Source: Lucinisca nassula (lineage: Eukaryota; Mollusca; Bivalvia; Lucinida; Lucinidae). From it: a DNA stretch of 64,000 bases. Location: positions 162,303,908 through 162,367,907 of the forward strand of contig OY757011.1 of the NCBI GenBank assembly GCA_963580285.1, given 5' to 3'. How positions within the stretch are numbered: the first letter of the stretch is position 1; each line of letters begins with the position of its first letter. The notes beneath the pieces are model-generated. The model saw only the letters and a list, made by a program, of their open reading frames with translations, was not told the origin of the DNA and ran no database searches. A program made the position numbers and the translations under genes. This document shows, piece after piece, positions 30,601-45,600 of this stretch.

Positions 30601-33600
30601 GAGCTGATCATTAATCCGACAGGCATCAACTGGAATACCCAAAGAAAAACCACCTGACCTTCTGTTGACCTGATTTGGCCACTGAAAAACCACCTGACCT
30701 TCTGTTGACCTGACTTGGCCACTGAAAAACCACCTGACCTTCTGTTGACCTGACTTGGCCACTGAAAAACCACCTGACCTTCACCTGACTTGGCATCCAA
30801 CATGTGACCCAAGCAAGACTCAAACCCAAAGCAGTGGGAGACCTAATGATCAGAGTCTGCATTTAACCACTAGGTCAAGGAGTCCCATCCTGATGCCAAC
30901 TTTGTACATGTTTGTTGCTGTGCGCTTTTCGATAAGCCCTGTCCGACTGAAAAAGGGGTCTACTCTTAAAGGAATTTGCTCCTCAGGAGCAAATTCTTTC
31001 CTTTAAGAGTTGACCCCTATTGACATGGTAGACAAGAACACTTTAGAAGGAGTTGCCTCCCCTTAGGTTAAACCCATTCTCCTTAATAGAAGTTTTTTCC
31101 AGGGCTTGTTTTATGATTTGAATGAAATCTCTTAGCACTCTGTGTGTTCATTATTATGGCCAATATGGTAATTTGATTCTTACCTCGTAGAATGGTTGGT
31201 TCTGGCTAAGAAGACTCTGTCTGACAGTCACATTGCCATTAGTATCGTCAAGGTTGAAATACGAGGACACGTCATTGTTCCTGTCTTGTAACTGTGTCAG
31301 TACTAAGTTGTTTCTACCAAATGGATCCTGGAATTAAGTTAACTCAACATGATGTTAACAAGAAAGTAGCAATAATATAACTAGAATTTGTTTTTCTACA
31401 AAAACACAGATGTCTCCCCCGTTTTTGACCTCTAAGTATAACCTTGACATTGGAGGTATTGAGCCGGGTCTTGTGTGCAACACATCATCTAATGAAGATA
31501 AACATTTCTGCAAAGTAACTTTAAAAATGTTCAAAAAATTTCAAAGGGCAATAACTCTTGAAAGGGGCATAATCCGGATGAGAAAAAAAATACGCGTCAA
31601 CTTATTTTCCATTAGGAATGCATATATGAAATTTCAAAACCATAGCATACACAGTTCTAAAGTTATGCTATACATCCCTTTTAGCATTCATTACAATGGG
31701 CACAAATTACCAAAATGACAAAGGGCCATAACTCAAAGTATTTTTCGGAATTTTGTCAAAAGTTAAACAGTTCATCTACTCATCACCACCAATGTATTCA
31801 CCAATTTTCAAGGCTCTAGCTCCAATAGTTTTTTAGATATCTTGCTGACAAGATTTTATTAAAAAAATTTCAAAGGGCAATAACTCTTGAAAGGGGCATA
31901 ATCCGGACGAGAAAAAAAATATGCGTCAGCTAATTTTCCATGAGAAATCCATATATGAAATTTCAAAACCCTAGCATACACGGTTCTAAAGTTATGCTAT
32001 GCATCACTTTTAGCATACATTACAATGGGCACAAATTACCAAAATGACAAAGGGCCGTAACTCACAAAGTATTTTTCGGAATTTCGTCAAAAGTTAATCA
32101 GTTCATCTACTCATCACCACCAATATATTCACCAACTTTCAAGGCTCTAGCTCCAATAGTTTTTGAGATATCTTGCTGACAAGATTTTATTAAAAAAATT
32201 TCAAAGGGCAATAACTCTTGAAGGGGGCATAATCCGGACGAGAAAAAAAATACGCGTCAGCTAATTTTCCATGAGGAATCCATATATGAAATTTCAAAAC
32301 CCTAGCATACACGGTTCTTTAGTTATGCTATGCATCAAAAGCGTAACGGACAGACGAACGGACAAACGAACCAGAACCAATATGCCCCTCCAACTTTTTC
32401 AAAGTTGGAGGCATAAAAAGGCCCCTTTTTGTTCTTTGACCTCTTAGTACGACCTTGACATTTGAGGTACCAACTTGGGTCATGCACGCAACACATGGTC
32501 TTATGGTGGTTAACATTTCTGCCAAGTAATTTCAAAATCCATCTAAAAATAAGAAAGTTATTGACAGAACACAAAAAAGGCCCCTTTTTTGACCTTTAAC
32601 CTCTATGTATGACCTTGACCTTTCAGGTACCAAACTTGGTCATGCGTGCAACACATCATCTCATGGTGTTTAACATTTCTGCCAAGCAATTTCAAAATCC
32701 ATCTAAAAATAAGAAAGTTATTGACCAAACACGAAAAAAGGCCCCTTTTTTGACTTTTGACCTCTATGTATGACCTTGACACTTGAGGTATCAAACTGAA
32801 TCATGCATGCAACACATCGTCTCATGATAGTTAACATTTTTGCCAAGTAACTTCAAATTCTATCTAAAAATAAGCAAGTTATTGACAAAACCGGAAAAAA
32901 GGCCCCTTTTTTACCTTTGACCTCTAAGTATGACCTTGACCTTTGAGGTACCAACCTGGGTCATGCACGTAACACATCGTCTTATATTGGTTAACATTTC
33001 TGCCAAGTGATTTCACAATCCATCTCAAAATAAGAAAGTTATTGACAAAACACGAAAAAAAGGCCCCTTTTTTGACCTTTGACCTCTAAGTATGACCTTG
33101 ACCTTCGAGGTACTGACCTGCCTGATGCACACCACACATCGTCTCATGGTTGTTAATATTTCTGCCAAGTAATTTTAAAATCCATCTCAAAATAAGAAAG
33201 TTATTGACAAAACACGAAAAAAGGCCCCTTTTTTGACCTTTGACCTCTAAGTATGACCTTGACCTTCGAGGTACTGACCTGCCTGATGCACACCACACAT
33301 CGTCTCATGGTGGTTAATATTTCTGCCAAGTAATTTTAAAATTCATCTCAAAATAAGAAAGTTATTGACCAAATACGAAAAAAAGGCCCCTTTTTTGACC
33401 TTTGACCTCTAAGTATGACCTTGACCTTTGAGGTACCGACCTGATTCATGCGCACCACACATCGTCTTATGGTTGTTAATATTTCTGCCAAGTAATTTTA
33501 AAATCCATCTGAAAATAAGAAAGTTATTGACCGGACAGGATTTGCCCATACATATATACATACCAACAAACTTCCAAGGGAGATAATTCAAAAAGTATAA

Positions 33601-36600
33601 ATGCGAGAGTTATAGTTCTTGCGCACTGCACGTCGTCTAATGCTGATTTATATTTATACTAAGTTTCATGACGATAGCTCCAAAGGTTTTCAAGTTATAG
33701 AGCGGACACGAATGTGTGACAGACAGACGGACAGACAGACAGACGGACAGACAGACAGACGGACAGACGGACAGACAGACAGACGCCCGGGGGAAAAACA
33801 ATATGTCTCTCCGAAAAAAATTTTTTCGGGGGAGACATAATAATCCTAAGTACATGTAATGGGACAAATAGGCCTAAGAAAACAGTGTAGACACTGATCA
33901 GATTGCTCCTGATGGAGCAGTCTGCTCAGGATCTGCACTGTTTGCCATTCCATCTGCACCTTTTGGACTCCTTGCTGGAAACAAATTTGTAAAATTTTAA
34001 GAGAATTACATCAATTTCTCAAGGTGCCCAGTTTTTTGGGACTTTTACAGTAGCTCTAGATCCAGATAAGAATGAGGTAAAAGCTGGCCTGTAAACCCGA
34101 GTTTTCTCTATATGAAGTTGGGTCTACAAAGGTGTTCAATACAAAACCTTTTAACATGATGAAACCGTGTTGGGTCCGAGGTGCGTTCAACAACATGGGT
34201 GCTTACCAAGTGCTAACTTGGATTCCTACATTCTGTATGCAAAAATGCGAGCACTCTGCGGGCACCCGCATTTTTAACTCACCTCTGCTGAGACAACTTA
34301 GTTATAAGCCAGAGTTTCTGAATCTACACTGCTGTACTTGGGCCAGTTGTTCAAAACTAATGATGTCGTTAGTTAACGTATCGTTGAAACTTTGATCATT
34401 AAATATGGCAAATATGCTGAAATTTTTGCTGAAAAAATGTGAGCAGCTTTTGCGACTGCAAAAGCTGCTCACATTTTTTCAACAAAAATACCAAAATTTA
34501 CGATATTGTACTCGCTAGAAGAGTTAACAATATGACCACTAACGAGCTCGTTAAGCTAACGATGCTTTGAACAACTGGCCCCTGGTCTACAGGGTTGAAA
34601 GGGTCAAATCTGTCTGAGCCATCTAGATATACTGGGGTTTACATCCCAGCCAGTTAGGAATGTGGGGCCAATGTCGGACAGATATCAATACAATATGGCA
34701 ACAATGTGACAAAATCAGTCAAAGGTTGGCCGGATACGTTGTGCTGGCTGGGGTTCTGTTTATATTTTACAGACACCAAAATATACCATTTTACATAAGG
34801 AAATTATCTGGAGTTAAAGGACCAGTCAACACTATTATCGTCATGTTGAACCAGTTAGCTGACATAAACTTATTTGAGGCTTGCTTATATAAAAGCAGTT
34901 AACCAATATGCTTTTTCTACCAACTGGCAACTGCATTTCTTAATTCAGCTGAAGGGGCAAAATGACCCTAGAAACTATTTCATGATAAACTTTACACCCC
35001 AGATAAGAGGGGATATCCAAATATCATTTTTCTTATTTCTGCACAAAACCATATGTTGTGGGTACTCATTGGAAGCGCCTCACCGAGGTGCTTCTAATGA
35101 GAACCCGAGCATATGTTTTCATGCTGAAATAAGAAAAATATGAGTACTTTTTGGGTGAAAAAATGCCTTATCTGAAGCTATTCTGAATGTTTCTAAAACT
35201 GGTTGGGATCAGATCAATGCTATTAAAGTCTGAAGAAAACTCACATCAACATCATTATCACTGTAGCTGAACTTGTAAATTCCGGTACCAACATCCGTGG
35301 TCTCAGGAATGGTAACCTCGAAGTTGCCAGAGAAGAAAGGATTCTGGTTGTTCCTGTATACTTGTACAATCACACTGGCAGGAGTCGGTGACTCTAAACT
35401 TGGTTTACCAAGGTCATAGGCTTCAATGATGAGCTAAAATAAAAATCAAAATACGGAGAGTACTGGTGGGATCTGTTGTCGGGATGGGACATTTAACCGG
35501 GTATTCATTATTTTTCTTATTTCTAATCCAAGACATAGGTTGTGGGTACTTGTTAGAACCCCCTCAATGAGATGGTTCTCATGAGCACCCACAACCTAAC
35601 CTATGTTTGCAGTATAAATAAGAAAAAGCTGACATTTTGGAGATGTGAATAAATGCACTATGTCGCATGGGCATGTTCTCCTAATGAATTGTTGGCATTT
35701 TAATCATCAGGGGCCAGTTGTTCAAAACTAATGATGCCATTCGTTAACATACTGCTAACTCTTGTCCTACTGAGACAGGATATGCCTTATTTTCCAAACA
35801 ATGTAGATCCAGATCAGATGGCTTCTGACGAAGCCATCTAATCAGGATCTACATTGTTTGCCATTCAGATTGTGAATTTGTTGCAACAATTTGCATCAAG
35901 TAATCTGATTGGTTGATAATCAGTAGTGGGTGTGGCATATTTGAATATTCAGCAGGACAAGGGATAAAGGTTTGATTGATGGATATGGCAATTATGCTTT
36001 TATTTTTGCTGAAAAAATGTGAGTAGCTTTTGCAAATCACATTTTTCCAACAAAAATACAACAATAGTAGATATTGTACTTGCTGGAACAGTTAACAACA
36101 GTTAACAACCAATGAGCTAATTAAGGTAACAATGCTCTGAACTGGACCCAGGTTAACATGTCCGTGTAAAAAACACCCCTCTGAACCCCATTTTACATCA
36201 AGAAAACTGGGGTTTACGGGGTAAACATTCTTTCCCTTATTTTTGCTCAAAAACATAGATTAATACTCCCTACAAACACCTCATTGAGGCAGTTTTAATG
36301 AGCACCAACATATTTCTATATTTGGACTAGAAATAGACAAATATCCAATATTTTCATCAGAAAGATACTAGGTCTTGAACTAAGAAAGCGGTCATTTTAA
36401 CACTCAGGAGCTAGTTGTTCAAAGTATTATTACCTTTATGAGCTCGTTAGTGGTCATATTGTTAACTGTTCTAGCAAGTTTAATATTAACAAGATGTGTT
36501 TGTGAAACACCGATGCCCCCGGACAGCGCCTGTGCAATATGAAAGCCCCATCACTAAATTATGTCATGGTTGAGGCCACAAGGTCACGAGGTAAAAAATT

Positions 36601-39600
36601 ATGGTACCACTGGAAAGGTCTTGTGAGAAAGAATACACATGTGAAATATGAAAGCTCTATCACTTACCAATCAAAAGTTATGGACTATATTAAAGTTTTT
36701 AAAAAGTAGGTCAAACATCAAGGTCAAAGTCACAAGGTCAAAAATTATAGTACCACTAGAAAGGTCTTGTGACAAGGAATGCACATGTGAAATATGAAAG
36801 CCCTACCATTTACCAATCAAAAGTTATGGCCAATGTTAAAGTTTTTAAAAAGTAGGTCAAACATCAAGGTCAAGGTCATGAGGTCAAAAATTATGGTACC
36901 AATAGAAAGGTCTTGTGACAAGGAATGCACATGTGAAATATGAAAGCTCTACCATTTACCAATCAAACGTTATGGCCAATGTTAAAGTTTTTAAAAAGTA
37001 GGTCAAATGCCAAGGTCAAGGTCATGAGGTAAAAAATTATAGTACCAATAGAAAGGTCTTGTGACAAGGAATGCACATGTGAAATATGAAAGCTCTATCA
37101 CTTACCAATCAAAAGTTATGGCCAATGTTAAAGTTTTTAAAAAAGTAGGTCATATGCCAAGGTCAAGGTCATGAGGTCAAAAATTATAGTACCAATAGAA
37201 AGGTCTTGTGACAAGGAATGCACATGTGAAATATGAAAGCTCTATCACTTACCAATCAAAAGTTATGGCCAATGTTAAAGTTTTTAAAAATGAGGCCAAA
37301 AGTAGGTCAAATCTCAAGGTGAAGGTCACGAGGTCAAAATTTATGGTACCTCTTGAAAGGTCTTGTGACAAGGAATGCACATGTGAAGTATGAAAGCTGT
37401 ATCACTTACCATTCAAAAGTTATGCCCAATGTTAAAGTTTTTGCAGACGGAGAAACGGACAAACGGACAAACAGACAAACAGACAAACGGACAAACAGAC
37501 AAACGGACAAACAGACAAACAGACGGACAGACCAAAAACTATATGCCCCCCAGAATCTTAGATTCCGGGGGCATAAAAATATTTCCATATTGTCCATAAT
37601 AAATGATCATAGTTTTAAGAATACATTAACTAACGATGTTGTTAGTTTTGAACAAATGGCCCCTGATGTGTTATTGAAATGATTTATGAGCAAGCAGGGC
37701 AATATTGTTGGCCTTGAAGCATTTATGATCAGTTTAATGATAAACACAAGCTTAATGTGGCTAAAATTCAACCTATTCTGCTAAAACTGGTCTTAAAAAA
37801 CAAGGGTAAGGTTCACGTCAATCATAACAATTTTCATCTTTGTTGTCTGCCATTTTGTTAAAAAGTCATAGTTGCAAAAAGTGTGGACAGATCAGACTAC
37901 TCCTCCAGAATCAGTCTGATCACGGTCCTTAGTGCCTGCATGTATGCAATAATATTTTTAACAAGAGCTGTCACTATAGGTGACCAATGCACCCCCACCC
38001 TGGGAGCCAATTTCTGAGTTTTTGCAAAATTTCAAGGGGAGATAATTCAGCCAAAAATGATAACAGAGTTATGGCCCTTGGTCAGAATGTAGCACTTGTA
38101 ATGGTAAACAAGTGTGTGAGGTTTCCAGGGGCTAGGTCAAACACTTCTGAAATTATGATCAAGGTTAAAGGGGGGGGGGGGGCATAAAAAGTTTGCAAAA
38201 AGATGCAGGAGAGACATAAACACTATTCTCATACAAAGTTTTTCTTGGTGTCTCAGTCATCAAAAGAAATTGCATACATAAGAAACTGACTAACCAAATA
38301 CAATATGTTCCCCTCAACTCTGTTGGGGAATATTGTAAAATCATTTGTTTTGGTTTCATAATTCCTAAAAGTATATATATAAAAAAAAAAAAAAAAAAAA
38401 AAAATCATTTTCATGAAGTTAATCATTAATCAGATGCGTGTCAAAACCAGAATACATGTACCTAGTAAAAAAAACCCACAACATTCCAAAACAGAACTGA
38501 AGTTCTCAGTTCTTAAGTCCTTTTTGCAAACAGTGTCAACACAGATCATACTGCTTCTTTATGAGCAGTCTGATGAGGATGTGACTGACAACATAAACAG
38601 GCAACATTTTAAGATGCATTTTTTCATGGAGTAATACTGTAGTCAACAGCTACGGAAGATTAAAAATTGTACAGTTTTTAACCCTTATCTTGCTGAATAT
38701 TCATTTAAGCCTCACCCATTTCTGTCTATCAACCAATCAAATTACTCGATGTAATTTATTGCTACAAATTCATAAACTGAATGCCAAACAGTGTAGATCC
38801 TGATCAGATGGCTTCTTCAGAAGCCATCTGATCTGGATCTACACTGTTTCCAAAGATGGGGGTTGTTGTGAACAGCATGATAAGAGTTAACCCATAAAAT
38901 GCATATCACGACAACTGTCATCTGCTTTGCCATCTGCCGGTTACCTTAAAAGTAATTTTTGAAAACAGTGTGGGCCCAGATAATACTGCTTCTGTAGGAG
39001 GAGTCTGATACAGGAGCAGCCTGATCTGGGCCCACACTGTTTGCCTGTATGCAATTTTTTTTTAAAAAGTTTGCAAAAAAATTCAGCAGTTGACAGACAG
39101 ACGACAATTTCAGATGTAGTTTTTCTCGGCGTCTTAAAGGTTAAAATATATCCCGGTGACAGAGGCCAGCATAAAATGCATATCACGACAACTGTCATCT
39201 GCTTTGCCATCTGCCGGTTACCTTAAAAGCATAATAATTTGAAATAAAATGGATCAGCTTACAGAATGAAATAATCTGAATAAAAAAATGAATCAACTTA
39301 CAGAATGAAATAATCTGAATAAAAAAAATGAATCCACTTACAGAATATTGCTGTGTGGTGTCTATTCTCAAGTCTCTGGCAACCTTGACCTGCCCAGTGA
39401 CATCATCCACAGAGAAGTATGTGAGTGCAAGACTATCGCCTAGTAATCTGTATCTCACAGTATTCCATGGTGCCTAGAAAAACAAATGCAAACCATATTT
39501 ACTGTACGTATCTGGACAGCTACGCCTGAACAGTGTACACCCAGATGCGACATTACGGAATGTGGCATCTAATTATGGTCTAAACTAATTGCCACTCATC

Positions 39601-42600
39601 CAGCCATTCTCAAACACAACATCAGATAGTAAAATTGTAGTTAGGTTAGGAGTAAATGTGTCTAAATACAGAGTAAATTGAGGGAAAAGGATATAAAAGG
39701 CAGACTTTTCAAAATTGTTGGCTTAACAAGCTCATTAATGATCAAAATACTTACTCATCTTGCAAGCACATATAATATTCTGGTACTTTGCTGGAAAACG
39801 TGAGTACCTTAAGGGAAATTGGAACACCGGGCTCATTTATCGCCATTTTTCAAAGGGAGACAACTTTTGGGACTTCCAGTTTGCTTTTCTATAAGCCCTG
39901 TCCCACTGAAAAAGGAGTGTACTCTTAAAGAATTTGCTCCTGAGGAGTGAAAGAATTTGCTCCTGAGGAGCAGGTTCTTTCCTTTAAGAGTTGACCCCTA
40001 TTGACATGGGAGTCAAAAATACTTTTGCAAGAGTTGCCTCCCCTGAAGGTGTATCCATTCCCCTTAAGAAAAGGCAAAAACTACTCAGGGTTTTATATGC
40101 ATGGTTACCAGACAAATGAATACAGAGATGCTAAAAACATCTCCATCATAAAAACATGCCTACATAATTCTGACTCCCTTGAACCCCACTTATATGTAGC
40201 AAGACTGGGTTTACAGGGTGTTACGGACCACATTGCCTCCCTTCAGTTATCTACATGCATAGCTTATAGGTTTATCACCACTCTCTGACAACTGTGTCAG
40301 GGAGTCGACTCTTTGGCTCAGCGGTTAGAGCACTGGACTCTCACCTGAGTGGCCCGGGTTCGAATCCCACAATAGGCGGGGATTTTTTCAGGCTATGCTT
40401 CTTTCCTTTGTTAGGCTTTCATGTCGTAAGAAGGGGTAATCCTTATTTTTCTTATTTCTGGTCTAAAATACAGATAGTGGGTTTTTGTTAGAATCTTCTC
40501 ATCGAGGCGGTTCTAATGTGTACCCACAATCTGTATTTTGAACAGAAATAAGAAAAACTTCACAATTTTTCAACTTAAAATTTGTGTTTTTTTTTGTTGT
40601 TTTTTTGGCATTAGAATTCACAATGTATTTGTATAGGCACATTTTCGTAATGTCAGTCAGCATCAGCAGCAGCATGTGAAAAATAGAAGATCTTACATGA
40701 GTGTTCATGTATTATTGAATTTATTAAACGAGTTGAGGAAAAGGGATAAAATGCGAGGCTTTGCCGAGCATTTTATCCCTTTTCCTCAACGAGTTTAATA
40801 AATTCAATAATGCATGAGCACGAATGCAAGATTCTATTTATCATATGACATTTAAAACGCAGTTTATTCACGATTGTTTACAAAAATGTCAATATTCCGC
40901 CATAAGTAAATGCGACGTCGTTATGGACGTCATGTAACGTTACGAGACGTATCTAACTAATTTGCATATTTAATCCACTAGTGGATTATCGAAAATAATA
41001 CATGACGTTATTACACTCTCAGACGCGACGTCATATGATAATATATTTTAGAGTATATGCTCAGAGAGCACCAAATTTAGCCTGAGCAATCTATAAGTAT
41101 GATATGGCCTTGTCTCCCCATACAAGAACCTCTAAACCTATGGCTACAGTCCGATTATGACAACACAAGTTTTCTTTATACAATGTATAGCGATGTTCAT
41201 TATAAAGACTGGTTAGCGTGATGCATAAAGCACAGTAAAGACACTGATCAGTCTGTGTTGATCTACAGACCAAGATGAGACTTTTATGAAACCACATGCG
41301 GTCAGAGATCCCCTTGTTGTAGTCAACAAAAGATCTCCTTTTTGCTATAGAAAACATAGCTCCAGATAAGGTGTGTGTGCATGTGTGCGTGCATGTGTGC
41401 ATGTGTGTGTGTGCATGTGTGCATGCATGCATATGTGTTTTTGTCGCATCAACAACTAAGGCAATAGGCCATATGGATATAAAACCCCGGTGGAAAGACG
41501 CATCCAAATGTCTGGAAAGGCTTGGAATCAAACTCCTGATCCCTGGCTTACAAGTAATGAGCTTAACCACTACACCAAAAAGGATTCTAGAAAAGGAAGT
41601 GTAACAAGGATAATTAAGGGAAATGGGAACACCTGGAAGATTTTTCCACCATTTTTCAAAGGGAGACAAATTTCGGGACTTCCTGATCGCTTTTCTATAA
41701 GCTCTGTCCCACTGATAAAAAGGGTTCTACTCTTAAAGGAAAGAATTTGATCCTCAGGAGCAAATTCTTTCTTTTAAGAGTTGACCCCTATTTGCATGGG
41801 AGACAAAAACATTTTACAGGAGTTGCCTCCCCTGTAGGTGTATCCATTCCCCTTAATGGATATTTTTTCTTCTCCATATATAAGAACATTTGTTGTGGGT
41901 ACCTCATCGAGGCAACCTTTACAAATAACCATAACATACGTAACTAACCAGAAATAACGAAAATTACCCCTTAGTTAATCCTTGTTACTGCTCAATATCT
42001 AATGGCCCCCGCCCATCGGGGCTTGTAGAAATAGATGGGCTGCATGATGCTTCCACGCAGAGGTGAAACCGATCGCACAAGAGTACTGGTAAACCGCTTA
42101 GAGGATCTAAGCCTGCCCAGGCAAAGCGGTGCGAGTCGGACTGTCCATGATTATAAACCCTTTTAGTTTCATTGGGCGACAGGGCTTGAGATGTCATTTC
42201 ATCTCAATGTCGGCTAAAAGTCCCACAAAATTAGAAGCAACGTCTCCAAAATGACCTTTACAGTGTTGATGGGTACGTTAAACCTCAAATCAAACAAACA
42301 AACTCAATATCTAATTGTATGAGAGAAAAAGAAAGAAACCTACATAGTTATCAGCATCAGTTGCGTTCACTTTTACAACTACAGTTCCATACAAAGTTGT
42401 TTCGGGTATTCGTTCTCGGTAGATTTGTGGGTCAAACACTGGAGGCTGTAGATTCCGCAGTACATAAATGTATGCATCAACGTAAGCACATCTGTTTGGC
42501 TGGCCATCATCACAGGCCGAAATACGCAGCTGAAAATAGATGACAACATTTGAACCTTAACTCATTTAATACCAGAAACCCCAAAACGGGTAGTTGGCAA

Positions 42601-45600
42601 ACAGTGCAGGCCCAGATCAGACGCCGCAGAATGCGGCGTCTGATCAGGGCCTACACTGATTGCAAAATGTTCAGCCAATTTCCAAGTAGATTTTGGAGAA
42701 AACACAACCTGACACCCCTAAATTTTGAAATGGACTCATGCTATATATAAGGAGGCTGATTCCATTTGGTACAAAAAGGGTTAACAGTGGAAGAATAGAG
42801 CATAATAAGAACTGTCATATCCTTAGTAGCTCTAGGTAAGGCGCCTTTTCTCATCACAAAAGTACCGATATTTTTCTTATTTCTGCATGAAAGCATGTTG
42901 TGGGTACTTATTAAATAAGTACCCACAACATATGTTTTCATGTGGAAATAAGAAAATTATTTGGATACTGCCTTTTATCTTGGGCTGTGAAATTACAAAA
43001 CTTTTTATATGCTGAACTCAGCTCAGCTGAACAGAGTTCGAAGTTAGAAAACTTATTTCATGCTCAACTTACTTGTAGGGGCAGTCTGATCTGGGTCCAC
43101 ATTGTTTGTTTGAATGCAAAAATATTTTTAAAAAGATTGAAAAAAAAAAAAAAACAGACAACATAAGTAGACCACATTTTCAGATGTAATTTTTCTCGGA
43201 ATCCTAAGGGTTAACAAGTATCATGGGGTGTGTGTTTGAATTTTGGATCCTTCCAACATCTAAAGTCATATGGAGACAGGATCTAGGTTTGAAGTCTCAT
43301 CAGAAATTCTGGTGAAGCCGTGAATCAAACCCATGAGCCCTGGTTTATGACATTATGCATTACATATCAGTGGTTACACTGTGTAGAACCCGATCAGACT
43401 GCTCCTGCACACTGTTTGCAATGTTTGTTTATTCAGAAATTTTTGTCATCAAACACTTATTTAGACGGTATAGCTAAGTATTCGAAAACATAAAACAGTT
43501 TATATAATGAGTGAGACAAGGATTGAGCATAGGCTAGGCCTATTATTGCTCTCTCCTGTTTGCAATGTGACAATGGCTTAACTGTGGACCCCAATCAGAC
43601 TGCTCCTAGAGGAACAGTCTGATATGGGTCCACACTGTTTGCAACAATCACTTAAATTAATCAGTAGACACTAAAGCCGATGACAGTTGTTTTGATTAAT
43701 GTCTTAAGGCTCGAGGCCAATGTATACACCTGGCAGATGTTTCTGCCATTTTTCAATGGGATACAACTTTCATGACTTCCTGTTCACTTTTCAATAAACT
43801 CTGCCCCACTGAAAAGGGGTGCACTCTTAAAGAAAAAAATTTGCTCCTGAGAAGCAAATTCTTTTTCTTTAAGATTTCACCCCTATTGACATAGGAGGCA
43901 AAAAAAAAACTTTTGCAGGAGTTGCCTCCCCTCAAAGTGTATCCCATTCCCCTTAAGGGGAATGGGAACACCTTCAGGGGAGGCAACTCCTCCAAAGGTA
44001 TTTTTGTTTCCCATGTCAATAGGGGTCAACTCTTAAAGGAAAGAATTTGCTCCTGAGGAGCAAATTCTTTCCTTTAAGAGTAGACCCCGTTTTCAGAAAA
44101 GTGGACAGGAAGTACCGAAAATTATTCCCCTTTGAAAAATGGCAGAAAAACCTGGCAGGTGTTTCCATTCCCCTTAAGTGGTTTTGTATGTAATTTCACT
44201 TACATCAAATCTGTCTTGGTCAGTATCAATCAAGCTTCGGTCCAGTGTTATAAATCCACTGTCTTGATCAATATCAAAGTAAAACTGTGCCTCTGGATCA
44301 CCAATCAGGCTATACGTGATTCTACTGTATATGCCGTCTAAGTCCGTAGCATTAACATCAATGATTACATCATTGCTCACAGGTCTTGTAGAAAAGATGG
44401 TTGTATTGTAAGGCGTGTGAATAAAGGAAGGCATTTCTGTGTTTCTCAGAATATGGAATCGAAGTTCAGCTGTGTTGGCGGAGTGCCTGTCACCGCCGTC
44501 TTTTGCTTTCACGTATACCTGAAACATGTGAAAAGTACAGAAATTATTTGTCAAAACAAGAATTCTGCCAAAGGCTATGTCATGCATGTAGTAAACTTGG
44601 CCATTTGGAAGCACGCTAGGGCAGTTCCAAATGCTGACAGTTTGACGAACAGATGAACAGACAGGTGAACAAACAGATGGAAATTTGGAATCGTATATCT
44701 CCCCATAAAATAGCAGGCGTGACAAAAAGGGTTTCAAGTCTCTTACAGTCAATCCTCTTTATACCCACATTTGATATAGCAACAAAATTTGTTAAAATGA
44801 CAATTCCAATAGAACAAATCTGAAGCCAAAGATGAGACGACTAATTGAGTCAGTCAGAGATATTACTACTCTATTTTGCATATCTCTGATTAACAGTCGG
44901 CTCATTACAGTCGGCTCATGCTGTACCTGTGGGGTGCAAAGTCACTAAACCAAGAAATGTAGGTCAGGGTCAAATATGGATGCTTGCATAAAAGTTGCCA
45001 TCTGTAGATAAAGGTATTGTTCCAAGAATCATTAACGAAGCTCTCATAGTTCTTGAGAAATGGACTTAAGCACTAGGATGAATGCTAGGGATGACAAAGT
45101 CAGTGAACCCTGAAATGTAGGTCAAGGTCAAATATGGATGTTTGCATTAAAGTTGCCATCCTAGATGCAAGTTTGAACCAATAAGCATTTATGAAGCTCA
45201 TAGTTTAAAGCATATTTTTTCTTTTATTCTTCTGTGAAACATGAGATCTCAAAACATGTCTGGCACATTCATAACCGTTATCCTGCTGGTCACAACAACC
45301 CCTATCTTTGCAAACAGTGTGGATCCAGATCAGCTCTGAAGAAGCCATCTGATCAGGATCTACACTGTTTGGCATTCAGTTTATGAATTTGTAGCAATAA
45401 ATTACATCAAGTAATTTGATTAGTTGATAGACAGAAATGGGTGTGGCTTAAATGAATATTCAGCAAGATAAGGGTTAAAATTTTTTGTGATATTTTGAAA
45501 ACAAAGTATGCATGCTTTATAGATTGCGGACAAAACAAAGAAATATTCTGGAAGAAAAAACAAAAATAGTCTTTGTACACAGGATGTAGAATGCTAGTGG

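Noticed and set aside
40302..40375. tRNA-Glu-like sequence
   Set aside because: A and B boxes are present, but the anticodon and acceptor stems do not pair; it sits inside a SINE nested in a MITE.
41091..41669. 192-codon minus-strand open frame
   Set aside because: It crosses a TG/CA microsatellite (His/Thr/Cys run) and a reversed SINE head; no domain, and it is not continuous with the cadherin exons.
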